From Symbiodinium kawagutii (lineage: Eukaryota; Sar; Dinophyceae; Suessiales; Symbiodiniaceae), in contig VSDK01020457.1 in NCBI GenBank assembly GCA_009767595.1, forward strand, positions 267,119 to 331,118: DNA of 64,000 bases. Reading direction: 5' to 3'. The notes under the pieces are model-generated. The model had not been told where the DNA came from. It did no database searches and was given only the letters and a program-made list of their open reading frames with translations. Below, piece after piece: positions 51,801-60,414 of the stretch (positions within the stretch are counted from its first letter, which is position 1; each line of letters opens with the position of its first letter). The translations under genes and the position numbers were made by a program.

Positions 51801-54800
51801 CCTGCCACGAGCTATTGAGAGATTGCAAGGTTCAAAGGAAAATATATCATGAACGATTAAGCATGTAGTTTTATATGGCATTAAAGTGGCCATTACAAGT
51901 TTTGTGGGATAATACCATGTCAAAAAAACTACGGTAAGGATAACGACATCCTATAACTGTTTAACTGTTTCCTACTGCTCGGTGAGGGGATCACCACCTC
52001 AAGAATTAGTTGAAGATATGTCCCTCGCAAGCCACAGCACCTGTTTCATTTGAACCAATGCAGGATTCCCACAAACATGCCCACGAGAAAACACACGATC
52101 TGTGGCGTGTTTTTGCTGTCTGGCATAGACGAAGTATCTCCACCAACTCCTGTGCCCACTCACTTTTTTCCCCTGCAATCGATGTCACCCAAGCTGAAGC
52201 TCAGGAGGAAGCAAGTATTCAAACGCACCCTCCTGCTCATCATCTGCACCGCTTATGCTTACATACAGCGACCTACCCTGAACCACGACACCCTGAGGCT
52301 TGAGCACACCAGGACACGTCAAGACTTCAGTCCAAGCCGCGTCGCCTGGATGGAAGGCCCACACCTTCCGTAGTCCTTCGTCAGCCACGTAGATCTTTTC
52401 GCCTTCCGTTACGAAGAGGCCACATAGTTGAGAACTCTCCCCATTCGGTGCCTCACCCACCACCGAAGGTTCCGCCTCACCGGGATTGAGCCGAAGGATG
52501 CGGCTGTTGTCAAAGTCCGCAATGTAGATCACCTCGTCCTTTTTTTTCTCAACCGAAAAGGGAAAGTATATTCCCCTGTCAGCCTCGACTGCAGGTACCT
52601 GTTCCACTTCTGTTGGGGGTCAGTTCCCAGAAATAATAAAGGGACGACATAATAAAGTTCGTGCTTTGGACTTTGAACATCCGAACCAGTATGCTCTGAT
52701 ATGGCGTCTACTGGCTCGCATGTTCAAAGTCCAAAGCACGAACGCCCACAGGTGGTTCACTTCGTCCTTGCCACGAAAAAGTCATCCGCTTGGAACCGCA
52801 GCTCTGCGGGGAGATGTTCGCTGGAAATCCGAGGTTGAAGGGTTGCACCGACCAATCTCTCCACAGCTCGTCCACTTTGAGTCAGCACATAGACGGCTCT
52901 GCTTGGCGAGCACGACACGGACCACACGGCAACATCACTAAGCACCACTTTTCCAGAACCGTCTTCAAAACACAGAAGCCTACCATTGTCCAAGTCGGCT
53001 ACAAACATGACACCTTCAGGAGACACAGACACTTGGCAAACGCGTCCCAAATCATTCACTCCATTGATTCTGGCGCCTCTTCCTGCAACCGCTCGGCTCA
53101 ATATGTGTCCAGCCTTCCAGCGCAAGACGCTGGAAGGAAATGGGGGTTCAAACGTGGCAGAGTAGATTGCACCATCGTGCCAACAGATCCAGGAGGCGTT
53201 CGGCAACACTCTCCGTGGAGCTTGCGAACTGGCACACAACTCTGGCGACCAGTTCTGATAGTTCTGCAAGCAACGTCTTCTCGGCCGAAAGGCATCTGGA
53301 GAGTTTGCTGCGTTGCGTTTCTTGTGAACTTTGACAGCATCCCCGACCTCTTGCTGAAGACCATGACCAATGGAGCCCATGGATGCGGAAAGATACTGCA
53401 GCCGAGCCAGATTGTCTGAAGAAAGCGACTTAAAATCGACATGTTGCAGCAGCAAACCTAGGTGAACCCCCCTATCCTTCGATTTGTTGGACCAATTGAA
53501 GAGCCCCTTCACAACAACCTCCTCCGAAGACACATTCAAGTCTCCCTTCGCAGAATGCGGCCCACCTGAACGGCACTCAAGTCTAGAAAGCCAACCATAT
53601 CAATGCACATTTCGAAGCTGGCTGCAACTTTCTCTTCAGATGCAGCTTTCAAATCATGCAAGTCCTGTGTGACCTGCAAAACCTTCAGAGCCGTTGTGAC
53701 AGGAGCACTGTCCAAAGAAGCACGCAGCCCCGCCTTAATCGCTGCTGCTAGATCTGTAAAGTTGTAGGCATCTGCCAGACGCAGAAGTGCCAAAGAATCG
53801 TCCAATTCTACCTGAGGCTGTCCACCGTATATATATTCCAACATTGCAAACACGACTGCCTTAGAAACTGCTATTTCCACTGGCTGCCCTTGTTGCACCT
53901 GATTTTCTTCACGAAACTGTCCAACCAGCATGTTCTTGAGGTGGGCGCTGGCCGCACACAGCACTGCTGTGTGGGCCCCATGCTCTGTGCCATCACGGCT
54001 CTTCACCACAACATCGCAGAGCTTTCCTTCCTTCCCAAACGTTCGCAGTTGCTTGAAGATGCTGGCCTGATGCTGCCCCAGATCAGAGTGCTCAAGCTTA
54101 CAATTGTCATGGCGGCTCTCAGATGAACAGTACCGCCTTTGGCTGGCGTGGCAGTTCATGGATGCCAAGTCTTCATACTAGCTGGTTTGATGCAACAATT
54201 TCAATGTCATGCGCAAAAACATTGGAAGAGATGTTTCTTTATTATCATGCTGTTGAGAAAATAAAGCTGGAAACTGAGTGAAGACGGACATGACCGCAGT
54301 ATATGATGGTTGCACATACGCCCTGCACTCACCACGCAGCCAAAGTTCATCTTCACAGCACCCAGGCTTCGCATGAGAAACGCCTCATGTAACCCAGGCT
54401 GTTCCTCTGTCAACCAGCTGCCCAAACATGGAAGCACCTTGGGTCAAGTTTCGTGGCTGGTCGCTAGACTCTAGTTGATCTGTGACCTTGTTTTTCATCA
54501 TCCAATGATCACTAAGCATCACTGAACCAGCTCATTACCATCATTAATGGTTGATAACAGCTTGATTTTAATCTAATAATAGTTGATAAAACCACTATTC
54601 TCTACCAATTCACTAGTCAGCCAACCGTTCGAACTGATTAATCATCGTTGAACAGAGCTGTTAGTGGTCAACGATCAGCCCAACATCATAGCTGGAGCTA
54701 GCCAAGCAACAGAGAAAACGAACACCAGCAGTACATCTCCAGTCCAAGATAAATATGCTTCAAATATGGGTGTCTCAAATTTGGGGGTCCCGAAAATCAC

Positions 54801-57800
54801 CCATTGATCATCTAGATTTGGGGGTCTCCTATTTTGAGAAGCGCCAATATCTGCATAACCCGAATTCCTTAGTTGGTTCTCCGTTTCTCAAAACTAAATA
54901 GCAAGCTTGTTGACCATAAAAAATTGTTGTTATGCCGAAATAATTGGCTGGTTGGTTGGTTGACCATAGTATATTCACCAATATCTTGACAGTGTACTGA
55001 TCAAGAATGACTTCAAGAAAAGTACAAGGTGGGTCGCCGGTTAGAAGTTGGTTACATAATGAGCCATGTAACTGTATTATGTAGCGATATGTTACAACAT
55101 AACTGGTCAGCTATTAGCTCTAGTCAACCTACTGTAGTCATTAACCCTACATTGATAGTTACCTTCGGTATTGACCCTATCAACCGTTAGCCAAACCATT
55201 CATGAGTTGTCAATCAACTATTAGCTATTAGTTAAGCCTATTGATACACAGTTGTTCTCCTAAGAATAAGAGCTATACCTATATCCTTACATAAATCGAT
55301 TTAACAAATAGCTGACACCCATGAGCTATACCAACTAATTAACATCAATTAACTGTTAGCTCCAGCCAAAAAAAAATCCTTTTCGCCCACAACAACTGTG
55401 CCCCAACCCGCCTGTAGCCATGCTTCTCCGCATAAGCTTCCTGAGAGGCGCAGCACAGGAAGCCGCAGTCGTAGTTGCTGTCGAAGGTCGTCACCAACAG
55501 AAAGCCTTGGCCCTCGCCATGCGCGTGCGACGCCATCCATGGCCACCGGTGCGCACGGCTGGTGGATGAGGGCTGGTGGAGGGTGGTTGATAGGGATATA
55601 AACTGATGAACAATGGTGGGATAATGATGCTTAAGAGTAGTTGATGGGGAACCCGAGAAGTGTGGGTTAAGAATGGTGGATTCATGCATTTCATAACCAG
55701 GTCAAGAACAAGAGAGACCAGCAATATGTAGTTGGTTCATGTTGGTCATTCTAAGGCGTGCCTTAGAAAACCAAACAAAGAAAATGAACACTATTGAACA
55801 CTACACTGCTTTCAATCAGTGGCAAACAGTGACAAGTTCAAGTGGATTAGAGCAAGAACTGGTTGTCTCATAAGGTTTGTCTGAAGCTGGGGCTGTGGCT
55901 GAACCCAGGTTTGATCGGATCGCAACGGCACGAGCAAGCGCCAATTCTGGAGCAAAAAGCGCTGGTGGCCGCGAAGAACTCATCTGAACACGCGGGGGAT
56001 GGTGATCCCTGGGGATGAATGATGAGTCTGATGAGCCATGCTTGTGGATTGGACTGGAAAGGGTTATGTAGTGCGAAGTTTTTTTGCCTTGCGCATGAGG
56101 TTTCATGTTTGACGTTGTTCAGAGCCAGTAAGAACTATATCATATATCAACCCACTATCATGTCATGCTATGTAGGGGGTTATGTAATGCCGGTTGGTTG
56201 ATATGACAGTTTTTAAACACGGCTCTGAAACATCGTGATGTTGGTCAACCATAGCTCATCATGGACGATCATCAATCATCGCACAAGCATGATGGATTAG
56301 CTAATGATCACTCGGTCAAAAAAGATAAGTGAGCATAGTGCAACTCGGCAAAGTGGTTGAGCGCTTGATGATGATTGGTAACGATTATGATTTTTCTGAC
56401 GTTGGATAACAACATCCATCATGGCTAATCCAACAAAGATTGACCAAATCATGACTAGATTACATCTTGTGAATGTTGTGATCCTATCTTTCTTAGAGGA
56501 GTCTTGGACTTAACCGGTAAAAGGTCTTGTCTCATTTTCTCTTAGTCCCTAATCGCCTGGATCTACACTAGCTCAGCAGTTTTTGACAATGGACCTGTCC
56601 GAGCTTCACTCATAAGCATAGCACTTTGTTCGGTTTATTCCATAGCTTGGTGCTCGTATGATCAAAAAACAATGCATAAAAAGTGTCATCGTAAACCATT
56701 GTTGGTCTAAGCATGAACCACTATATATCTCATTGCCCCCAATGATCAGCCAATAATGAATCATTCATCATCAACAGCTAATAGGGGTTTCTGGGGTTTC
56801 TCAAAATAGAGAACGGCGCAAAATGGTTGATTTTACACTAAAAGTGGCTACTATTAGATGAATTGGGGGGTCCCGTATTGTGAGAAACCACCAATCTGCC
56901 CCCCACATCGATCCAAACCCTCTGATCATTGCCAAATCTTGAGCTACCAAAAAAAAAACATCAAATCGCGAACCATTAATTAATCTAAACCACATGCAAG
57001 CATCAATTTACCATCAGCTAAACTCTGACTAAACACCAAAACAAAAAACACGTCCAACCCCTTTGATTAACCATGAACCAACTATTCATTAACCATAGCC
57101 ATCAATTAAAGACCAAGTAACAATCAATCAACCATGAATCAACAATCAATAAAACAATCAACCCACCACCTTTGGTCAACCACTCAACTAATCACTGAAC
57201 CAACCATTCAAAAACCCGTTCAATGACCGTTGATTCCTAAGACTCGCCGTCGCAAGGGCCATCTGTTTCCCGCGGTCGTTGTACGCGGTGAAAACGGGTC
57301 GTCTGACGGGGGGGCTGGATGCTGCTGTCCGCCTCATCCCCAGAATGTGGAGCCTCCGGTGGTATCAGCTGGTGTAACTAAATTCGGGGTGAAACTAATG
57401 ACTTGGGGGGTCTCTCACAATTGGGGACCCAAAAAGATGGTTGGTTCAGTATGGTAAACGATGGTTTTTGACACAATGGTTACTAACAAGGGGATGATGA
57501 CCAATAATAGAGGGTATGCCAACTATGATGGTTGATTTAATCTGGTTTGATACTATAAATGATTATGCCGAAGATCATTTCAGGGTACCCCCATTGTAAG
57601 GAACCACCATTGGTTGATTGTTAAACTAATCAATGGCTAGTCATCATGTCAGCATCTGATATATGATTAGTTCATTGTTGAACTAATGCTGAAGTGGTGA
57701 TTTGTGATTCGCGATACGATTGATGAGTAATGACGATATGATTTTGTGAATCAAAAACACATAACAAATGGTGAAGAAATCATTCTTGCGTATTATCATG

Positions 57801-58140
57801 TTTTCGAGTAGTTAACTCCTCCTTGACCATCATTGGTTTGCTAGTTCCCATTCATTCGCCATTAGCCATAGTGGCAATGGGTCACCATTGCTGAGTTCAT
57901 ATTGGGGTTTGTCATGGTGTACTTCCAAGTTAGGGTTGTGCTTTCCCTAATGGTTGCGAACTTGGATGGCTATGAACAGCTGGATGGTTGGCCCAAGTCA
58001 CCGGTGGCTTCCCTTTCAACAATGGAACAGCGGTGTTCGCAGGTACCATGGCGTGCTGGACACTCAACAAGAAACCCTGGGCCGTTTGAAAACATCACTG
58101 GGCACCACATTCCCAATCGAGCTACGCAGTACAATCCCCA
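27850..58140 (-). CDS. GT-A glycosyltransferase (GT34/Mnn10-like), about 400 residues over 30 kb, 12 exons
   Basis: Predicted sugar transferase, probably Golgi, DxD metal site. Exons: 58140-58002, 57324-57244, 55983-55905, 55558-55412, 50674-50602, 49040-48969, 47334-47223, 43342-43256, 41320 to about 41270, 40220-40075, 36875-36783 and 27993-27850. Each has an AG acceptor. Donors are GT except GC after 55412 and 47223. Phases agree at every join I could define. Motifs are collinear with the family: FLLVTTFDSNY and AYAEKHGY (nucleotide-fold start), RAPQWAK joined to VNLLRQLLR, WIVWLDADAMLLD (DAD), RIVAEDMS, GEINTGVMMVR, EQSALCARL, and C-terminal LRHSPGSSAGAKE before a TAA at 27852-27850. The 5' end may extend further. 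An early Cys-rich exon (CPARHGTCEHRC) is the least certain. The donor of the 41.3-kb exon is unresolved. Introns reach 8.8 kb. One contains a whole BTB-NHL gene and another a minisatellite. Confidence 0.7.
28010..28830. other. Start-proximal part of the 8.8-kb last intron region, GGTTG-rich
   Basis: GGTTGGTTGGTGGCTGGG and GGTTGATGG words dominate 28010-28360. An open minus frame at 28299-28688 has no motif support. Otherwise I see nothing coding. Confidence 0.5.
28838..29043 (+). repeat. Short arm of the 10-bp minisatellite
   Basis: About 20 copies of ACACATTTCA with ACACATGTCA variants, the same monomer as the large array at 32-35.9 kb. The two are separated by about 3 kb of unrelated repeat DNA that looks inserted. 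Confidence 0.9.
29467..31285. repeat. Tandem array of a foldback (MITE-like) element, period about 640 bp
   Basis: Three elements: 29467-29851 (left arm truncated), 30024-30492 and 30661-31128. A complete one is about 469 bp with inverted arms of about 125-135 bp. The arms start TTGCTGGYGCATGTCTGA and contain GGACCCCTTCCACTAC. They flank about 200 bp of central sequence. Spacers of about 170 bp are also repeated. Right ends are 641 and 636 bp apart. The 81-87-codon frames repeated on both strands come from this repeat and are not independent genes. Confidence 0.85.
31295..31995 (+). repeat. Two diverged direct copies of an AAAATAATTA-rich unit
   Basis: About 31295-31620 and 31690-31995 share the order GGCCCTCCAG..AAT, TTTACTGAAAAC, GAAAATA, AAATAATTAGGGATT, TCTAGG, AGCTTTGT, TTTTGGAACC and GGGTACAT. 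Many words are self-complementary around AATTATTTT. No coding is visible. Confidence 0.75.
32013..35870 (+). repeat. 3.9-kb minisatellite with 10-bp monomer and 20-bp higher-order unit
   Basis: About 385 head-to-tail 10-mers. Two monomers, CACATTTCAA and CCCATTTCAA, alternate almost perfectly for about 3 kb, with variant patches (CACATGTCAA, monomer runs of one type) at both ends. The 10-bp period and lack of stop words leave all three forward frames open for about 1300 codons, encoding an His/Thr/Phe/Gln/Ser/Pro 20-residue pattern. The minus strand contains TGA in each monomer. It lies in the last intron of the glycosyltransferase gene. Confidence 0.95.
35875..36780. other. Repeat-rich intron DNA
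   Basis: ACCATCATTAATCG-type words at 36010-36190 switch to GATGGTTGA words at 36190-36500, then back to ATCAACCATGA near 36610-36640, followed by a TATATA run at about 36690. No gene is visible. Confidence 0.5.
36885..40070. other. Repeat-rich intron, with a spliced-leader copy
   Basis: GGTTGGTGG words are dense at 36910-37130. A moderately GC-rich stretch at about 37660-37880 has open frames on both strands but no convincing splice pair. A spliced-leader match is at 38747-38768. ACCATT words dominate 38800-39400 and ATGGTTG words dominate 39500-39990. Confidence 0.5.
38747..38768 (-). other. Dinoflagellate spliced-leader sequence (genomic relic)
   Basis: The minus strand matches all 22 positions of the dinoflagellate spliced leader (D-CCGTAGCCATTTTGG...CTCAAG, with D = A). 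The base pair after the terminal AAG is AA, not a GT donor, so this does not look like an SL RNA gene. It fits the known relics left when a trans-spliced mRNA is reverse-transcribed and reinserted. CATTTTGGGTTTGG follows four bases later and may be an eroded second leader. The downstream sequence shows no clear coding body. Confidence 0.85.
40230..41265. other. Intron DNA
   Basis: Contains CCAACCAC and CACCATCAACCG words (40700-41000) and GGTCACC/GGTGACT words near 41000-41130. No coding signal outside the flanking exons. Confidence 0.45.
41330..42150. other. Intron DNA, mostly AT-rich
   Basis: ATGGTTACC and GATTCATGAATG words occur to about 41680. From 41690 the composition becomes less repetitive and grades into the ORF at 42.2 kb, with no recognised product. 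Confidence 0.4.
42172..42534 (+). CDS. 120-codon hypothetical ORF inside an intron
   Basis: A continuous plus-strand frame from an ATG at 42172 to a stop at 42534, with ordinary amino-acid composition (NVFGLHVKHQPKLSRGRWNL, SAESMQFLEITLYDFERYSS). A second overlapping plus frame is also open for 80 codons, so this may be chance or a decayed retrocopy. It is not needed for the surrounding glycosyltransferase model. No homologue is recognised. Confidence 0.25.
   Translation: MPWNKLAQNSRNRLFFQMSSMRNMPWLFCSRFKNVFGLHVKHQPKLSRGRWNLCDLVKLSAESMQFLEITLYDFERYSSTAGKSGCNDEVQPPARKRNLRKICAHWTGPQVAAANPKLNA
42760..43250. other. Repeat-rich intron DNA
   Basis: GTCAACCATTAGG and ACCATCAAG-type words dominate the right half, up to the exon at 43256. 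No gene. Confidence 0.5.
43490..43668 (+). repeat. Polypurine (GA-rich) tract
   Basis: About 180 bases almost entirely A and G (GAGAAAAGAGAGAAGGG-type). It could adopt triplex structure. The Lys/Arg/Glu-rich plus frame through it reflects its composition. Confidence 0.85.
43680..44150. other. Unique, GC-moderate stretch with overlapping open frames
   Basis: Open frames exist on both strands (plus 43892-44134, minus 43870-43680). Neither shows a recognisable motif nor convincing splice sites. It may be a decayed insertion that includes the adjacent polypurine tract. Confidence 0.3.
44150..47215. other. Long repeat-rich intron DNA
   Basis: Alternates between CAACCA-type (44300-44560, 44880-44990), ATGGTTGA-type (45470-45840) and, from about 46950, ACCATCATCAACC-type DNA up to the exon at 47223. 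Small open frames at 45863-46081 and 46252-46548 have no support. I see no gene. Confidence 0.5.
47340..48960. other. Repeat-rich intron DNA
   Basis: GGATGGTTCTTAGTTG-type words are found next to the exon at 47334. The rest, to 48900, is dominated by ACCATCAACCATC-type words. No gene. Confidence 0.5.
49045..50598. other. Repeat-rich intron DNA
   Basis: ATGGTTGATGATGGG-type words occupy 49070-49400 and CAACCATCATC-type words occupy 50050-50560. The two ends of this intron are thus roughly complementary. No gene. Confidence 0.55.
50680..51640. other. Repeat-rich intron DNA
   Basis: GGTTAATAAGCTGG and GGTTGATAAG words at 50710-50900 grade into AT-rich unique DNA. No gene. Confidence 0.5.
51646..51923 (-). 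CDS. Exon-like island not used by the glycosyltransferase model
   Basis: GC-rich island after a CAATAG acceptor with two open minus frames (SWQAGFNRLQIIGSLDDDQL and RGRRALIVFKLLDHWM). The flanking glycosyltransferase exons at 55412 and 50674 join directly in phase. This island is therefore either part of a different transcript or not coding. Confidence 0.25.
52185..54437 (-). CDS. BTB/POZ-BACK-NHL propeller protein, nested in an intron; apparent frameshift
   Basis: Probably an adaptor: BTB domains mediate dimerisation or cullin-3 binding, and NHL blades form a beta-propeller. Exon 1 (54437-54333) opens MLPCLGSWLTEEQPGLHEAF and ends at GTGAGT. Exon 2 starts at 54177 after CTAG, in phase. It carries the BTB core (GKLCDVVVKSRDGTEHGAHT, AVLCAASAHLKNML, then EYIYGGQ) and a BACK-like helix region. 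Near 53540 the frame breaks at RILRRE: the next frame resumes LNVSSEEVVVKGLFNW, as if one base were missing. NHL-type blades follow (GVMFVADLDNGRLLCF). After an intron of about 52611-52765 the last exon gives DEVIYIADFDNSRILRLNP and EKIYVADEGLRKVWAFHPGD, and ends YLLPPELQLG at the stop. Same strand as the host gene. Either a pseudogene or a one-base assembly error. Confidence 0.75.
52657..52743. repeat. Perfect 24-bp inverted repeat inside an intron (introner-like)
   Basis: Arms at 52657-52680 and 52720-52743 are exact reverse complements (GTTCGTGCTTTGGACTTTG at the start of the left arm) around a 39-bp loop. The intron that contains them is flanked by a short direct repeat (GTTCCACTTC at 52601-52610 and GTTCACTTC at 52755-52763). 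Inverted repeats plus a duplicated target inside an intron match transposon-derived introners. Confidence 0.8.
54440..55405. other. Intron DNA, no gene
   Basis: AT-rich with AACCGTTAG and CAATCAACTATTAG words toward the exon at 55412. No coding signal seen. Confidence 0.5.
55990..57240. other. Intron DNA, no gene
   Basis: Unique AT-rich DNA that becomes dense in AACCATGAATCAAC-type words at 57000-57230, next to the exon at 57244. Open frames here are short and unsupported. Confidence 0.5.
57340..57995. other. Intron DNA, no gene
   Basis: GATGGTTGGTTCAGTATGG words follow the exon to about 57560. CCATTCATTCGCCATTAGCC lies before the next island. No gene. Confidence 0.5.
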
Positions 58141-58342
58141 CTAAGCTCCAAGTATGCGGCATGTGGTAATTCATGGTTGATAATGCTTAATGCATGTTCA
58201 ATTTAAAGTGCGAATAGTTGATTCATGGTTGATTAATGAAATTTCTGTGTTCAGCAATGGTTGATTAATGAATGGTTAATCACTGAATATTTCAAATGTT
58301 GCTGGCGGTAGATAATCCCTACCGTTGCAAGTGATCAATGGA

Positions 58343-58388
58343 ACCAAGAACCTTCCGGGTTCCTTATGGGAACCTAAACGATCAAGCT
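58343..58388 (+). repeat. 46-bp direct repeat, copy 1
   Basis: Begins ACCAAGAACCTTCCGGGTTC. It differs from the copy at 59677-59722 by one base (G versus T at position 27). The two copies bracket 1.3 kb. Confidence 0.9.
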
Positions 58389-58499
58389 TGTAAAGGCTTC
58401 ACATCTAGACTTCCGTTACACTTCCAGGCTTTGTCAATTCCAATCAATTCCCAAAGAAATATTCAAAAGTTTTACATGGATACCAAAATACAAAGTACA

Positions 58500-58830
58500 A
58501 AAACAAACTCCACATGCCAGTATTGCCAGTATATAAATATATACTGGCATTAAAAAAATTGAACATATAAATATATCTATGTAAATAAAAATAAATATAA
58601 CTAAAAAACAATTATATCAATCAAAAAATATATATATATATACATATATATAAATATATCTATATCTATCTATATATATATTCTTATATATATATATATT
58701 TTTTCTTAAATTTCATATTGGCATAAATTTAAATTGATATATTTAAATATAAATATATATATATATGTAAATACAAATATATCAATATATATATGTATAT
58801 ACAAATATATAAATATATATATATATATGT
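58500..58830 (+). repeat. TATATA microsatellite region
   Basis: About 330 bases of TA and AAATATAT repeats. It opens a Tyr/Ile/Asn plus frame that is a by-product of composition. Confidence 0.85.
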
Positions 58831-58839
58831 CTTTGAAAA

Positions 58840-59676
58840 GGAGTGGTCCAGAGGAAACTCAAACATTACATCGGTCTGACACGGCTGCTCTGTTTTGGAC
58901 GGATGGCGATCAAGATCACCCCTTGCAAGAAACCACCGTACAAAGTACTATGTGGTTAACAATGGTTAAAGAGTGGGCGATAGAGCAGAAGCCCAGAGAA
59001 TACCAGCGGGTAAAAAGCTTCGATCCGTCTATACCTCTACCAAAAAAATGGAGAGGGATGAGAAAGGATCAGAGAGGACAGAGAAAACTGAAGAGGGAAA
59101 CAACTTGCCACTTGGATCCATAAGATCACAGTTCTCAATCCAATCAATAAAATTCAAATTCAAAATTTCACTCCCTCTAATCCACAAATATATAGCGTGA
59201 CATGCTGTGAACCCACCATGGCGCAGGAAAGGGCAAGAGCTTGAACAAACACGATTAAAAGGGCAAGGACATGTCAAAGCAGGCAAGGGCAGCTGGGCAG
59301 CGCCTTGAAGTAAAGAGCGGCAAAAAACGGGGAACACGGCAGTGAACCCAAGAGAAAATTCACCTAAGGAGGTGAAAAAGGGATGGTGGAGGGAAAAAGA
59401 TATGAGACTGATCAACCGAAAAACTTTGAAGCCAAAATGGCACAGAGTAAAAAGAATTAAATGAAGTTCATTGTTCCATGCCTGCTCACACGCACTCAAG
59501 CCCAACGTGTTTCATTGACATCACTGAGCAAGCACCAAAAAGTTACCCTCAAGTAAAAGGGAAAACTGACAGCGGACAGCATCCAGTGAGTGAAGTAGTG
59601 GGACGCAAAAGTAGTGAAACATCAAGGGGCTCAAGAAAGAAGTGAGAAGGGAAAACGGGACCCAGTGAACCTTGGG
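58840..59676. other. Unique insert between 46-bp repeats
   Basis: Purine-rich DNA (GGCAAGGGCAGC, GGGAAAAAGATATGAG). It has an open plus frame at 58734-59123 and an open minus frame at 59505-59029, neither with recognisable motifs. It is probably non-coding insert sequence. Confidence 0.35.
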
Positions 59677-59722
59677 ACCAAGAACCTTCCGGGTTCCTTA
59701 TGTGAACCTAAACGATCAAGCT
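59677..59722 (+). repeat. 46-bp direct repeat, copy 2
   Basis: Second copy of the repeat at 58343-58388, same orientation, one mismatch over 46 bases. Confidence 0.9.
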
Positions 59723-60104
59723 CTTAAAAACTAGGATTGCATGTAAATACCGTTGGCAAACCATTCTGTGTAGTGGCCCGCCTGGGCACGCTCGGCCATG
59801 CCAGGTGCGCGGCTCCTGGCATTTGGGGTGGGGACTTTCAGGCAGCGGCGAACGTATTGCTCCACCGGGCAGCCCCTTTGCCAAGGAGTGGGCGTCTGGG
59901 CTTCCAGATCATCCAGGGTCCTCCAGGATGAGAACCTAGTAAATGTGTGCGCTTATAGGGTTGCTGGTTTAAGCATGTTTGGTCGGTTTTGCCCGAAATT
60001 TTGGAAAGCCTTTGTCAGGGTTCTGTCTCCAAATGTGAAGATGTGAGCGTGAGCAAGAGAAACACAAGGGCGAAAACAACGCGAAAGAATTTGACAAATG
60101 TGAG

Positions 60105-60312
60105 CGCATGCCCTTGCCTTCCTCTCGCTTCCATCCTTCCAGTCCCTGCTCTTCCCTTCCGCCTCCTGCCCCTCCCTCACCCCTCACCCCCCTCCTCGTC
60201 TCATCCCCTCCCTCCTACCCACCTCTCTCTTGCCTCCTTCCCCTCGGCTCCTTCCCGCTTCCCTTTTTGCTCCTTCCCTGCTTCCCTTCCTCTCTTCCCC
60301 GCCCCTCCTTCA
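60105..60312 (+). repeat. Polypyrimidine (CT-rich) tract
   Basis: About 200 bases almost only C and T. It is the mirror in composition of the GA tract at 43.5 kb. Confidence 0.85.
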
Positions 60313-60414
60313 CAGCGGAATTTGAAATTTTTTCAAGATCACATAGGCCCTGTTACTGCAAATGGTATCTAACAATTTGTGCAATTAGGTTTGGACTCAA
60401 TCAAAGCCGTCCTT

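Noticed and set aside
51646..51830. Exon of the glycosyltransferase
   Set aside because: The exons at 55412 and 50674 join directly in phase. No frame of this island fits between them with the required phases.
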